Shown here: piece by piece, positions 15,749 to 24,624 of the stretch
How the letters are laid out: each line of letters begins with the position of its first letter
Numbering within the stretch: the first letter of the stretch is position 1
DNA from: Paenibacillus_E sp040812395
GTDB taxonomy: Bacteria; Bacillota; Bacilli; Paenibacillales; NBRC-103111
Reading direction: 5' to 3'
Length of the DNA: 64,000 nucleotides
Assembly (NCBI RefSeq): GCF_040812395.1
Contig: NZ_JBFNXH010000013.1
Coordinates: forward strand, 62,001-126,000
Made by a program: the position numbers and the translations under genes
The notes under the pieces: model-generated
The model's input: only the letters and a program-made list of their open reading frames with translations
What the model was told of the DNA's origin: nothing
The model's database searches: none

Positions 15749-17286
15749 CGGGGATTCATCCTATGCATAACGAAGGCGAGGAACGTTTTTCTACGCTAGT
15801 GAACAACGCAGCTGCGGTCAGAGCGATCTGCTCTGCGGTAGAGGGCACGCTTGGCCCGAAGGGGCTGGATACGATGCTCGTCGGCGCGCAGGGTGAAGTC
15901 ATTATTACGAATGACGGCGTCACCATTTTGGAAAAGATGGACGTCACGCATCCTGCCGCGAGGCTTCTGATTCAAGTAGCGAAAAGCCAGCAAAGGCAAA
16001 TCGGCGATGGCACGACAACGGCGACGGTGCTTGCTGGAGCTCTTGTTCAGGAAGGCGTCGCTCAAGTGACGCGGGGCGTTCCGGTGGCTAAGGTCGTAAG
16101 CGGCATGCAACATGGCATCGCGCAGGCCGTGGCGAATCTGCAGCGCAGAAGCAGGGCAATAAGCGGTTTGGGCGACGCGGCGCTAAAGCGCATTGCCATT
16201 ACCGCGGGACGCGAGCAATCGGATATTGCGAAGCTGATTGTTGCTGCGGCTGAAGCGGTCGGCGAAGTGAAGCTGCGAGAAGACGGTTACCGCTTCGCGG
16301 ACAGCGTGATCGCTCATGAAGAGGCGAACAGTGAAGTTTGGCCCGGTATTCTGCTGAACCAGAAGCCGATGAACCTGCATCCGGGGCATGAGCTCCGCGA
16401 TGCCCGTATTCTCGTGCTGCATGACGCTTTGGAGCCTGAGGCGGTCAGCGAGGAATCGCTGACCACCGAGGCAGGCTTCCAGCGCTATATGCAGCTGCGA
16501 GAGCAGTTCCGCAGCAGCCTTGGCTTGCTGCGGGAGCTCGGCGTCGGGCTGATTGCATCAGACCGCGGGGTCGATCCGGAGGCGGAGCAGTTTTGCTCCG
16601 ACCATGGCATTCTCGTGCTGCAGCGGCTGTCCCTCCGGGACCTGCAGCGGTTAAGCGAGCACACCGGCGCCAGGCCGGTGCGGCGCACGGCGCTGCGCAA
16701 GAGCGCGCAAGAGTTCGGCGCCGCGCTTGGACACGCGGGCTACGCCGCCTACGATGAGCGGCTGGAGCGCGTGCGCGTCAGCCGCGGTCGCGGCGACCAG
16801 CACGTGACCGTCATCGTAGGCGCGGCGACGCGCGAAGCGGCGCATGAGCGCTCGCGCATCGCGAAGGATGCCGCGTCAGCCGTCCAAGCCGCGGTGCGCG
16901 GCGGGTACTTGCCCGGCGGCGGCGCTGTCGAGATGGCGGTCGCGCGCGATCTGGAGCGGCTGCGCGAGACGATGAAGGGCATGGAAGGCTTCGGCGTAGC
17001 CGCTGTTGCGGGGGCGCTGCGGAAGCCGTTGTCGCAAATTGTCGTCAACGCAGGTTACAACCCGCTGGAGAAGGTAGAGGAGCTGAAAGCTGCTCAGATT
17101 GCCGGAGACAGCGACTGCCTTGGCATCGATTGCGACACGGGCCAAGTGACTGATTTCGTTCATGCAGGCATTGTAGACCCGGCTGATGTGAAAATCCATG
17201 CCCTGCAAGCGGCTGGCGAGGTAGCCGCCGCTGTGCTGCGCATTCATACGGTAATCAAAATGAAGCAGCCTTTTGAAGATGCGTAA
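15745..17286 (+). CDS. Group III (archaeal-like) chaperonin, TCP-1/cpn60 family
   Basis: A 513-residue chaperonin, related to thermosomes and CCT rather than to GroEL. It carries TLGPKGLDTML, IITNDGVTIL and the ATPase loop GDGTTT (residues 87-92) in the first equatorial part. The second has YLPGGGAVEMAVA and NAGYNPLEKVEEL. The apical region includes a segment matching the group II protrusion. Group III chaperonins, described first from Carboxydothermus, sit in the dnaK operon of some Firmicutes and need no GroES cofactor. The ATG at 15745 overlaps the hrcA stop; a GTG four codons earlier is less likely. Bases 16480-16980 are visibly GC-richer than the flanks. It is a little shorter than typical thermosomes (about 540 residues). 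Confidence 0.93.
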   Translation: MTGIHPMHNEGEERFSTLVNNAAAVRAICSAVEGTLGPKGLDTMLVGAQGEVIITNDGVTILEKMDVTHPAARLLIQVAKSQQRQIGDGTTTATVLAGALVQEGVAQVTRGVPVAKVVSGMQHGIAQAVANLQRRSRAISGLGDAALKRIAITAGREQSDIAKLIVAAAEAVGEVKLREDGYRFADSVIAHEEANSEVWPGILLNQKPMNLHPGHELRDARILVLHDALEPEAVSEESLTTEAGFQRYMQLREQFRSSLGLLRELGVGLIASDRGVDPEAEQFCSDHGILVLQRLSLRDLQRLSEHTGARPVRRTALRKSAQEFGAALGHAGYAAYDERLERVRVSRGRGDQHVTVIVGAATREAAHERSRIAKDAASAVQAAVRGGYLPGGGAVEMAVARDLERLRETMKGMEGFGVAAVAGALRKPLSQIVVNAGYNPLEKVEELKAAQIAGDSDCLGIDCDTGQVTDFVHAGIVDPADVKIHALQAAGEVAAAVLRIHTVIKMKQPFEDA

Positions 17287-17376
17287 AGATGGGCACACTG
17301 ACGGCAAGAGACTTTGCCAGGTAAATTTTTAAAGAATATGTCATGTAGGTAAGTTTTATAAGGAGGTGAAGGACAA

Positions 17377-17937
17377 TTGAGTACTGGGAATCAAAAAACA
17401 GATGAGCAAGATTTGAAAGCTACATACGCAGAAGAACAAGATCAATTCGCCCAGAACGAAGGGGAAGCATCCGAGGAAGCTGTAGAACTAAGCGAAGCAG
17501 ATCAACTGCGTGTGCAGTTAGAGGAAAACAATCAGCGTTTATTACGCGTTCAAGCGGACTTCGACAACTTCCGCCGTCGTGCGAGAGTCGAGAAGGAAGA
17601 TATCGCGAAATACGCTTCTCTTAAATTGATTGAGCAGCTTTTGCCTGTTGTCGATAACTTCGATCGTGCGCTGTCTTCCAGCAAGGAAACGAAGGATTTC
17701 GATTCGCTGGTCAAAGGTTTGGACATGACGTTCCGTCAATTTGACGGCATATTAACGGGTGAAGGTCTTAAGCCCATCGAAGCGGTAGGTCAGCCTTTTA
17801 ATCCGGAATTCCACCAAGCGGTTATGCAGGTCGAATCCGATGAGCACGAGGAAGGCATTGTCGTGGAAGAGTTGCAAAAGGGCTACACGCTGAAAGATAA
17901 AGTCATTCGACCAGCTATGGTTAAAGTAAGTGTGTAA
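17377..17937 (+). CDS. grpE: Nucleotide exchange factor GrpE
   Basis: A 186-residue DnaK cofactor. An acidic, Glu/Gln-rich disordered start (1-45) and a long dimerising coiled coil (about 46-105; RVQADFDNFRRRARVEKEDIAKYAS) precede a C-terminal beta domain containing GEGLKPIEAVGQPFNPEFHQAV, the part that releases ADP from DnaK. The start is TTG, set by AAGGAGGTG 9 nt upstream. The order chaperonin - grpE - dnaK - dnaJ places it under HrcA/CIRCE control from 14581. Confidence 0.97.
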   Translation: MSTGNQKTDEQDLKATYAEEQDQFAQNEGEASEEAVELSEADQLRVQLEENNQRLLRVQADFDNFRRRARVEKEDIAKYASLKLIEQLLPVVDNFDRALSSSKETKDFDSLVKGLDMTFRQFDGILTGEGLKPIEAVGQPFNPEFHQAVMQVESDEHEEGIVVEELQKGYTLKDKVIRPAMVKVSV

Positions 17938-18001
17938 TTGATCTTATCATACAAAATTTAAACAAGAATATGTTCCACAGGAGCAAAGGAGGCAGCTTTT
18001 C

Positions 18002-19846
18002 ATGAGTAAAGTAATTGGTATTGACTTAGGTACAACAAACTCTTGCGTAGCCGTTATGGAAGGCGGAGAGGCCGTAGTTATCCCTAATCCGGAAGGCAAT
18101 CGCACAACGCCATCCGTTGTCGGTTTCAAGAAAGACGGCGAGCGCGTTGTCGGCGAAACAGCGAAACGCCAAGCGATCACAAACCCGGATAAAACAATTT
18201 CCTCCATCAAACGTTTCATCGGTACGAATCATAAAGAAAACATTGATGGCAAAGAGTACACGCCACAAGAAATTTCTGCGATCATCTTGCAAAAGCTGAA
18301 GTCCGATGCAGAAGCTTACCTCGGCCAAACCGTAACGCAAGCAGTTATTACAGTACCTGCTTACTTCAATGACAGCCAGCGTCAAGCAACGAAAGATGCC
18401 GGTAAAATCGCTGGTCTGGAAGTTTTGCGTATCGTCAACGAGCCGACTGCGGCAGCACTTGCTTATGGCTTGGAGAAAACAGAAGACCAAACGATTCTCG
18501 TATATGACCTTGGCGGCGGTACGTTTGACGTATCGATCCTTGAGCTGGGCGACGGCTTCTTCGAAGTTAAAGCGACTAGCGGGGACAACAAGCTGGGCGG
18601 AGACGACTTCGACCAAGTCATCATTGACTATCTTGTAGCTGAATTCAAAAAAGATCAGGGCATTGACCTGAGCAAAGATAAAGCAGCGGTACAACGTCTG
18701 AAAGACGCAGCTGAAAAAGCGAAAAAAGAACTTTCCGGCGTTCTGACAACAACGGTATCCTTGCCATTCATCACAGTCGCTGACGGCGTTCCGCAGCATT
18801 TGGAGTTAAACCTGACTCGTGCGAAATTCGAAGAGCTTTCCGCTGCGCTTGTAGAAAGAACGCTCGGTCCGACTCGTCAAGCGCTTAGCGATTCCGGTTT
18901 GTCCACTAGCCAAATCGATAAAGTTGTTCTTGTCGGCGGTTCCACACGTATTCCGGCTGTTGTTGAAGCTATCAAAAAATTGACCGGAAAAGAGCCTCAC
19001 AAAGGCGTTAACCCGGATGAAGTTGTTGCGCTTGGCGCGGCTGTTCAAGCTGGCGTATTGACAGGCGAAGTGAAAGACGTCGTTCTTCTTGACGTAACTC
19101 CGCTTTCCCTCGGTATCGAAACGGCTGGCGGCGTGTTCACGAAAATGATCGATCGCAATACAACGATTCCTACGACCAAATCGCAAGTGTACTCCACATA
19201 TGCGGATAACCAAACAAGCGTAGAGATCCACGTTCTTCAAGGTGAGCGTTCCATGGCAAACGGCAACAAAACATTGGGCCGCTTCATGCTTGGCGATATT
19301 CCTCCGGCTCCGCGCGGTATTCCGCAAATCGAAGTTAGCTTCGATATCGATGCCAACGGTATCGTTAACGTGTCTGCGCTTGACAAAGGCACAGGCAAAA
19401 GCCAAAAAATCACAATCACATCATCCAGCGGCTTGAGCGATGCTGAAGTTGAACAAATGATGAGAGATGCGGAAGCACATGCAGAAGAAGACCGCATTCG
19501 CAAAGAGCTTGTTGAAGCTCGCAACGAAGCGGATCAACTGGTGTACTCTGTTGACAAAACGATCAAAGATCTTGGTGACAAAGTCGACCAAGGCGAGATC
19601 GATAAAGCGAACGCAGCGAAAGAGAAAGTAACAGCTGCGCTTGAAAGCAACGAACTGGAAGCGATCAAAGCAGCAACAGCTGAGCTGACAGAAATTATTC
19701 AACAGCTGTCCGTGAAGCTCTATGAGCAAGCGGCTCAGGCGCAAGGCGCAGGTCCTGAAGGCGGCGCTGGAGCCGGCGAAGGCGCAAAAGGCAGAGAAAA
19801 TGTTGTTGACGCTGACTACGAAGTAGTTGACGAAGACAAAAAGTAA
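18002..19846 (+). CDS. dnaK: Molecular chaperone DnaK (Hsp70)
   Basis: A 614-residue Hsp70. The actin-like ATPase domain starts IGIDLGTTNSCVAVMEGG and includes NEPTAAALAYGL, VYDLGGGTFDVS and VVLVGGSTRIPAV. The substrate-binding domain begins after the linker at VVLLDVTPLSLGIETAGG, and the lid ends in an Ala/Gly-rich tail and the acidic VVDADYEVVDEDKK. The length is usual for Gram-positive DnaK, which lacks part of the lobe found in E. coli. The ribosome site AAAGGAGG lies upstream. It is followed by a terminator-like hairpin at 19920 before dnaJ. Confidence 0.99.
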   Translation: MSKVIGIDLGTTNSCVAVMEGGEAVVIPNPEGNRTTPSVVGFKKDGERVVGETAKRQAITNPDKTISSIKRFIGTNHKENIDGKEYTPQEISAIILQKLKSDAEAYLGQTVTQAVITVPAYFNDSQRQATKDAGKIAGLEVLRIVNEPTAAALAYGLEKTEDQTILVYDLGGGTFDVSILELGDGFFEVKATSGDNKLGGDDFDQVIIDYLVAEFKKDQGIDLSKDKAAVQRLKDAAEKAKKELSGVLTTTVSLPFITVADGVPQHLELNLTRAKFEELSAALVERTLGPTRQALSDSGLSTSQIDKVVLVGGSTRIPAVVEAIKKLTGKEPHKGVNPDEVVALGAAVQAGVLTGEVKDVVLLDVTPLSLGIETAGGVFTKMIDRNTTIPTTKSQVYSTYADNQTSVEIHVLQGERSMANGNKTLGRFMLGDIPPAPRGIPQIEVSFDIDANGIVNVSALDKGTGKSQKITITSSSGLSDAEVEQMMRDAEAHAEEDRIRKELVEARNEADQLVYSVDKTIKDLGDKVDQGEIDKANAAKEKVTAALESNELEAIKAATAELTEIIQQLSVKLYEQAAQAQGAGPEGGAGAGEGAKGRENVVDADYEVVDEDKK

Positions 19847-19919
19847 ACATATCCTATTGTAAGGAAGTTTAAAGAGCCCGTCTTTTTAGACGCGAATTTT
19901 AAGATATAGTGGGCGGGTG

Positions 19920-19960
19920 AAGTCAAAGCCGGTTGGAGTTTCTCCATGGCTTTGACTTTC
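19920..19960 (+). terminator. Hairpin between dnaK and dnaJ
   Basis: AAGTCAAAGCC and GGCTTTGACTT pair perfectly (11 bp), with further inner pairs, followed by a short T-run. It lies 32 bp before dnaJ, so it probably reduces rather than stops readthrough. Confidence 0.65.
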
Positions 19961-19991
19961 CGTTTGTAGTCTTGAACATGGGAGTGGAACA

Positions 19992-21113
19992 ATGAGCAAA
20001 CGCGATTATTATGAGGTGCTTGGGGTCGGTAAAGATTCCTCGGCCGAAGATATTAAGAAGGCTTATCGTAAAATGGCTCGCCAGTATCACCCAGACGTCA
20101 ACAAAGCGGCGGATGCTGAAGATAAGTTCAAAGAAGCGAAGGAAGCATATGACGTTCTGAGCGACGACCAGAAAAAGGCGCAGTATGACCGTTTCGGCCA
20201 CGTGGATCCTAACCAAGGCATGGGTGGCATGGGCGGTCAAGACTTCGGCGGCTTCGGCGACATCTTTGACATGTTCTTCGGCGGCGGGGGCGGCGGAAAT
20301 CGACGCAATCCGAATGCGCCGCAGCGTGGCAACGATTTGCAGTACACGATGACAATCGAGTTCAAGGAAGCGGTATTCGGGAAAGAAACCGATATCCATA
20401 TTCCACGGACCGAAAATTGCGATACGTGTCACGGATCTGGCGCCAAGGCGGGAACGAAGCCGCAAACGTGCGGTACGTGTCACGGCAGTGGACAGCAAGA
20501 GGTTGTGCAAAACACGGCTTTCGGCCGTATCGTCAACCGACGCGTATGTTCGGCGTGTAATGGCCAAGGGCAAATTATTAAAGAAAAATGCGGTACCTGC
20601 CACGGCGCAGGTAAAGTGAAGAAGCAGCGTACGATTCACATCAAGATTCCTGCGGGCGTGGATGACGGCGCACAGCTTCGTGTATCCGGCGAAGGGGAAG
20701 GCGGTACGCGCGGCGGTCCTGCAGGCGATTTGTACGTCGTCATTCGTGTGAAAACGCATGAATTCTTCGAACGCGAAGGCGACGATGTCTACTGCGAAGT
20801 GCCACTCACCTTCATGCAGGCAGCGCTCGGCGACGAGATCGAAATTCCAACCTTGACTGAGAAGGTTAAGCTCAAAATTCCAGCCGGTACGCAAACCGAT
20901 ACCTATTTCCGTTTGAAAGGAAAAGGGGTTCCGCGTCTGCGCGGCTATGGACAGGGCGACCAGCACGTGAAAGTGATTGTCGTGACGCCGACGAACCTGA
21001 CCGACGATCAGAAGGAATTGCTTCGTCAGTTCGGCAAAGAGAACGGCGAACATACGCATGAACAAAATCAATCGATTTTTGAGCGTATGAAAAGAGCGTT
21101 TTTAGGCGATTAA
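19992..21113 (+). CDS. dnaJ: Chaperone protein DnaJ (Hsp40)
   Basis: A 373-residue type I Hsp40. The J domain (1-70) has YHPDVNKA with the HPD tripeptide that stimulates DnaK ATPase. A Gly/Phe-rich stretch (about 75-105) follows. Four zinc-binding repeats of type C-x2-C-x-G-x-G are all present (CDTCHGSG, CGTCHGSG, CSACNGQG, CGTCHGAG, about 146-210). Two C-terminal substrate-binding domains complete it. All key residues are intact. It is the last gene of the heat-shock operon, closed by a long terminator at 21131-21196. Confidence 0.98.
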   Translation: MSKRDYYEVLGVGKDSSAEDIKKAYRKMARQYHPDVNKAADAEDKFKEAKEAYDVLSDDQKKAQYDRFGHVDPNQGMGGMGGQDFGGFGDIFDMFFGGGGGGNRRNPNAPQRGNDLQYTMTIEFKEAVFGKETDIHIPRTENCDTCHGSGAKAGTKPQTCGTCHGSGQQEVVQNTAFGRIVNRRVCSACNGQGQIIKEKCGTCHGAGKVKKQRTIHIKIPAGVDDGAQLRVSGEGEGGTRGGPAGDLYVVIRVKTHEFFEREGDDVYCEVPLTFMQAALGDEIEIPTLTEKVKLKIPAGTQTDTYFRLKGKGVPRLRGYGQGDQHVKVIVVTPTNLTDDQKELLRQFGKENGEHTHEQNQSIFERMKRAFLGD

Positions 21114-21130
21114 TAAGGGGGAAATGGATG

Positions 21131-21196
21131 AAAAGCTCCGTTAGAGGAGTTCGCAGACTTTAAGATCTGCCGAACTCTTCCAGCGGAGTTTTTTTG
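21131..21196 (+). terminator. Terminator of the hrcA-dnaJ operon
   Basis: A long imperfect stem: the left arm contains GCTCCG, AGGAGTTCG and CAGA; the right arm contains TCTG, CGAACTCTTCC and CGGAG, followed by seven T. Confidence 0.85.
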
Positions 21197-21199
21197 CTA

Positions 21200-22132
21200 G
21201 AATAGATCCTTTACAGAACTAAAGCGCTAGGGATACCCTTTCTAACAGAGAAAGCATATGTCGTCAGGTATGTGTGTGACGAGCCCACAGAGCGGAGAAA
21301 TTCCGCACGCATCGTGCGGTACGAGCAATTGGCATGATGGGCGGCGTAGAAGATCCGGAAGTGCCCACAGCGGTTTGGATCCCCCCATACTGCGCGCGGA
21401 TTCTGTGCGCGCGTTGCGTCGCCGCCGCATGGCGGCTGTCACAGCTTCGATCTGCGAGAGCTTTTTTTGCACGGGTGAGCGGAACGTAGATGCGTTAGGA
21501 GGCGGTATTTTCGGTTGTAGGGAAATTTCGCGGAACTACCGTGCGTTATGAGCAGGAAATGCTGAGGTGTAGGCACATTTTCGCTCATTTAACGCACCTT
21601 AGTTCCGCTTCAGGGGGAGAAAAGGGGCGTTACCGTGGAATAAGGCATCGTAGTTCCGTCGATATCGCTGAGCATCGGGAATTGGCGGTCCGTCAGTACC
21701 TCCTCGGGCGCGCGTTGTACGCCGCCGCATGGCGGCTGTTTCAAGTTTTCTTGCGAAGGCGAAATGTCCTCGGAATCTTACAGGGGTGTTGATGGATAGG
21801 AATACCGAAGACAGGTTAGTTAAGAGAGAAGTAGAAGGCAGCACAAAATCGAACAGAAAAGGCCAACCAGATATTTCTGGCTAACCTGATAAAACGAAGA
21901 GGGAATGGATAGGGGGTGGAAAGCGATAACGGTTGGAAGCCCAGGCCCAATTCCCTCCCCATGCCCCAACGTATGGGTTTAGGCAAGGATCTGAGCACAG
22001 CCTCAGGTTTTCTTTACAATCCAAAAACATAATTCCAAACATTTTACATTGCACAAATACTATAGTAATACTCTCTGAATCTATGAACTCTATGATAATG
22101 ATGTTGTCATATTATTGTTGGAGGGTATACAT
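21200..22132. other. Long non-coding interval between dnaJ and alkaline phosphatase
   Basis: About 930 bp with no convincing gene on either strand. The left part (21200-21470) has small palindromes (GCACGCATCGTGCGG) and a 32-bp stretch at 21408-21439 that returns almost unchanged at 21706-21739 (shared CGCCGCCGCATGGCGGCTGT). The right part is copy A of the long dispersed repeat. At 22013-22048 TTTACA, AAAACA, CAAACA and TTTACA follow at roughly 7-12 bp steps, a possible but weak PhoP-box pattern in front of the phosphatase gene. Confidence 0.7.
21470..22012 (+). repeat. Long dispersed intergenic repeat, copy A
   Basis: Matches 53123-53612 (copy B) over most of its length in the same orientation, with small insertions here. 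It contains four ~20-bp units of form GCGGAAC-TA-x-TGC-GTTA: two direct (21479, 21530) and two inverted (21583-21608, 21638-21658). Units two and three form a stem of about 24 bp. It ends in a degenerate hairpin around CTGAG / CCTCAG. A 39-bp block at about 21866-21904, with a CCAGA / TCTGG hairpin, is absent from copy B. Confidence 0.85.
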
Positions 22133-23863
22133 ATGAAAAAAGGGTTGAAACAAATCGTTGGATCCGGTTTAACGGTTTCCTTGCTTTCTTTAAGTGTTTG
22201 CGGAGCGGCTTTTGCAGCTGATACGACAACGAAAGCAACTGAAACGGCAGCAGCTCCATCCAAGAACTTGATTGTATTAATCGGCGACGGCATGGGCCCG
22301 GCTGAAGTAACGGCAGCTCGTTATTATTCTAAAAAGTTTTTAAATAAAGAACATCTGGAACTGGATGGCGGTTTCTACGTCGGTAAAGCGACTACATTCT
22401 CCCAACCGGGCCCTTATTCAACTGAATCCGGCGCGGTAACAGATTCTGCGGCAGCCGGTACAGCTTTCTCTACAGGAAATAAAACGTACAACAATGCAAT
22501 CTCCGTGTCTAATGGCGACGTTGCAAAACCGTACGCTTCCGTAATCGAAGCTGCGATCAAGCAAGGCAAAGCGACAGGCCTTGTAACGACTGACAACATT
22601 ACAGGCGCTACGCCAGCTGTATGGGCTTCCCACGTGCGTCAACGCAGCAATCAAAATGCGATCGCTTCGCAATACTTGAACAGCGGCGTTAATGTGTTCT
22701 TCGGCGGCGGTAAAATCAACTTTACGACCAAAGAGGAAAAAGGCAAGCGTACAGATAAGAACATCATTCCTGATTTCGAAGCAAAAGGCTATAAAACGGT
22801 TTACGACAAAAACGGCTTGGACGCCATTCCTGCAACAACGGACAAAGTCCTTGGTCTTTTTGCTGGACCTGAGATTCCTTACGTGCTTGACCGTGACGAC
22901 AAAACGCCTAGCTTACCTCAAATGACGCAGAAAGCGATTGATATTTTATCCAAAAATAAAAGCGGCTTCGTGTTGATGGTGGAGGCAGGCCGTATCGACC
23001 ACGCTGGCCATGCGAACGACCTCCCGGCAAACATTCAAGAAATGCTGGAACTTGACGCAACGTTCAAGACAATGGTCGATTTCGCGAAAAAAGACGGCAA
23101 CACATCCGTTGTTGTAACGGCTGACCACGAAACAGGCGGATTGTCGCTTGCTAGAGACAACGTATATGAACTGAATGTGGACCTTTTCAACAAAGAGAAG
23201 CATTCCTATGAAGTGTTAGACGGTATTTTGAAAAAAGCGGAAACAGCTGATGATATTCGTAAAATCGTAGCTGATAACATCGGATTCACGGATTTAACGG
23301 ATGATGAAGTTGCATTGATTTTGAAAGGCGACGGTTCCTCTTATGGCCGTGCAGGCGGTTACAATGCCGTGGTTTCCAAGCGTCTGGCTGTTGGTTGGAC
23401 GGGTCACGGTCACACTGGAGTTGACGTAGGCGTATGGGCATACGGCCCGATTGCTTCTCTGGTCAAAGGTGATGTCGATAATACGGATATCGCAAAAAGC
23501 GGCGCTAAAGTCATCGGCGCAGACCTGACAGCAGCAACGAAAGAGCTGCAAGACAAGTATTTGTACCCGCTGTTCAAAGTAACACGCGACAACAAAACAT
23601 TGTTTACAGCGAAGTCCCTTGCTGAAGCGCTGGATATTAAAGTCACTTGGGATGAATCAACGAAGACGGTTACCCTTGCTAAAGACAGCCATAAATTAGC
23701 TGTTTCCGTTGAAACAGGGGCGATTACGGAAGATGGCGCAGCAAGCGCGCTGGTTGGTAATGTAGACAATGGCAAGTTGTACCTGCCTTTGGAAGCTTTC
23801 AACAAATTGACAGGTAAAAACTTTACATGGGATTCCTTCAACGAGCGTCTTTTGAAAAACTAA
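22133..23863 (+). CDS. Secreted alkaline phosphatase with C-terminal copper-amine-oxidase-N-type domain
   Basis: A 576-residue exported phosphomonoesterase of the PhoA superfamily. The signal peptide is residues 1-29 (MKKG start, cleavage after AFA). Metal and catalytic motifs are present: GDGMG (Asp52), VTDSAAAGTA with nucleophile Ser105, EAGRIDHAGH, TADHETGG and GHGHTG. From about 475 a separate region (TAKSLAEALDIKVTWDESTKTVTLAKD ending in LYLPLEAFNKLTG) resembles the copper amine oxidase N-terminal domain that Paenibacillaceae use as an attachment module. The ATG at 22133 follows GGAGGG by 7 nt. It releases phosphate outside the cell and is probably phosphate-regulated; only a weak PhoP-box candidate was seen. 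Confidence 0.93.
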   Translation: MKKGLKQIVGSGLTVSLLSLSVCGAAFAADTTTKATETAAAPSKNLIVLIGDGMGPAEVTAARYYSKKFLNKEHLELDGGFYVGKATTFSQPGPYSTESGAVTDSAAAGTAFSTGNKTYNNAISVSNGDVAKPYASVIEAAIKQGKATGLVTTDNITGATPAVWASHVRQRSNQNAIASQYLNSGVNVFFGGGKINFTTKEEKGKRTDKNIIPDFEAKGYKTVYDKNGLDAIPATTDKVLGLFAGPEIPYVLDRDDKTPSLPQMTQKAIDILSKNKSGFVLMVEAGRIDHAGHANDLPANIQEMLELDATFKTMVDFAKKDGNTSVVVTADHETGGLSLARDNVYELNVDLFNKEKHSYEVLDGILKKAETADDIRKIVADNIGFTDLTDDEVALILKGDGSSYGRAGGYNAVVSKRLAVGWTGHGHTGVDVGVWAYGPIASLVKGDVDNTDIAKSGAKVIGADLTAATKELQDKYLYPLFKVTRDNKTLFTAKSLAEALDIKVTWDESTKTVTLAKDSHKLAVSVETGAITEDGAASALVGNVDNGKLYLPLEAFNKLTGKNFTWDSFNERLLKN

Positions 23864-23882
23864 TTGTATAGGTGAAAAGCGT

Positions 23883-23917
23883 GGACAGGGGATTATGTTG
23901 CCCCTGTCCTCTTTTCC
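23883..23917 (+). terminator. Terminator after alkaline phosphatase
   Basis: GGACAGGGG and CCCCTGTCC pair perfectly (9 bp), followed by TCTTTTCC. It lies just before the ABC transporter gene. Confidence 0.8.
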
Positions 23918-23946
23918 TGTTTCAGTACATTAGAGGGAGTGGTCGC

Positions 23947-24624
23947 ATGATCGAACTAAAGGGAGTCAGCAAATCATTTACGGTCAACGGGAAAAGTTTG
24001 CCCATTTTGAATGTTGGGCATTGGCAGATTCAGCAAGGTGAGCGCATGGCGCTAATTGGACCAAGCGGGAGCGGGAAAAGCACACTGCTTCACCTGCTTA
24101 GCGGTGTTATGACGCCGGATGAGGGTGAGATTTGGGTTGGAGGCGAGCCGCTTCACCAATATTCGGAAGCGAAGAGGGATTTGTACCGGGCGGGGAAGGT
24201 CGGCTATATTTTTCAGGACTTCCATTTAATTTCTTCATTGACGGCTAAGCAGAATGTGGAACTGATTGTTCCACGGGAATGGTCGAAGCGAAAGAGCAGT
24301 GAAGAACTGGATTTTTGGTTCGAGCGCGTAGGCCTGAAAGATCGCCAGCACCATTTGCCCTCCCAGTTATCTCGCGGTCAGCAGCAGCGGGCTGCGATTG
24401 TCCGCGCATTAATTGCGAAGCCGCCGTTAATTCTGGCTGATGAACCTACAGGCAGTCTGGATTGGGAAACAGCGGGGGATATCATGTCGCTCTTGCTGGA
24501 GATTTGCGAAGCGGAGAAATTAACTTTGTTGACTGTAACGCATGATCTGCATTTGGCTGAAATGTACCCCAAACGTGTCCATATCAAGGAATTGAATGAA
24601 CTTATAAGGAGAGAAGCGGGATGA
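23947..24624 (+). CDS. ABC transporter ATP-binding protein (MacB/LolD type)
   Basis: A 225-residue ATPase. Walker A is GPSGSGKST, the Q-loop FQDFHL, Walker B LILADEPTG and the switch VTHD. The signature is LSRGQQQR instead of LSGGQQQR. The ATG at 23947 (MIELKGVSKSF) follows GAGGGAG; the open frame to its left is the terminator region. It overlaps the permease gene by 4 nt (ATGA). This class powers mechanotransmission or lipoprotein/metal handling with FtsX-like permeases rather than ordinary import. The neighbours suggest a zinc- or metal-linked role. Confidence 0.92.
   Translation: MIELKGVSKSFTVNGKSLPILNVGHWQIQQGERMALIGPSGSGKSTLLHLLSGVMTPDEGEIWVGGEPLHQYSEAKRDLYRAGKVGYIFQDFHLISSLTAKQNVELIVPREWSKRKSSEELDFWFERVGLKDRQHHLPSQLSRGQQQRAAIVRALIAKPPLILADEPTGSLDWETAGDIMSLLLEICEAEKLTLLTVTHDLHLAEMYPKRVHIKELNELIRREAG

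Noticed and set aside
18026..18799. 257-codon minus-strand frame inside dnaK
   Set aside because: A well-known effect of codon use in dnaK genes; no independent support.
19923..21071. 382-codon minus-strand frame inside dnaJ
   Set aside because: Antisense shadow of dnaJ; no ribosome site and no recognised domain.
21258..21844. Several frames of 80-97 codons in the dnaJ-phosphatase interval
   Set aside because: They lie in the repeated element, are not preserved in copy B, and have no ribosome sites.
22013..22048. PhoP box before the alkaline phosphatase
   Set aside because: The TTTACA-like hexamers are not at the strict 11-bp spacing; kept only as a weak remark, not as a feature.
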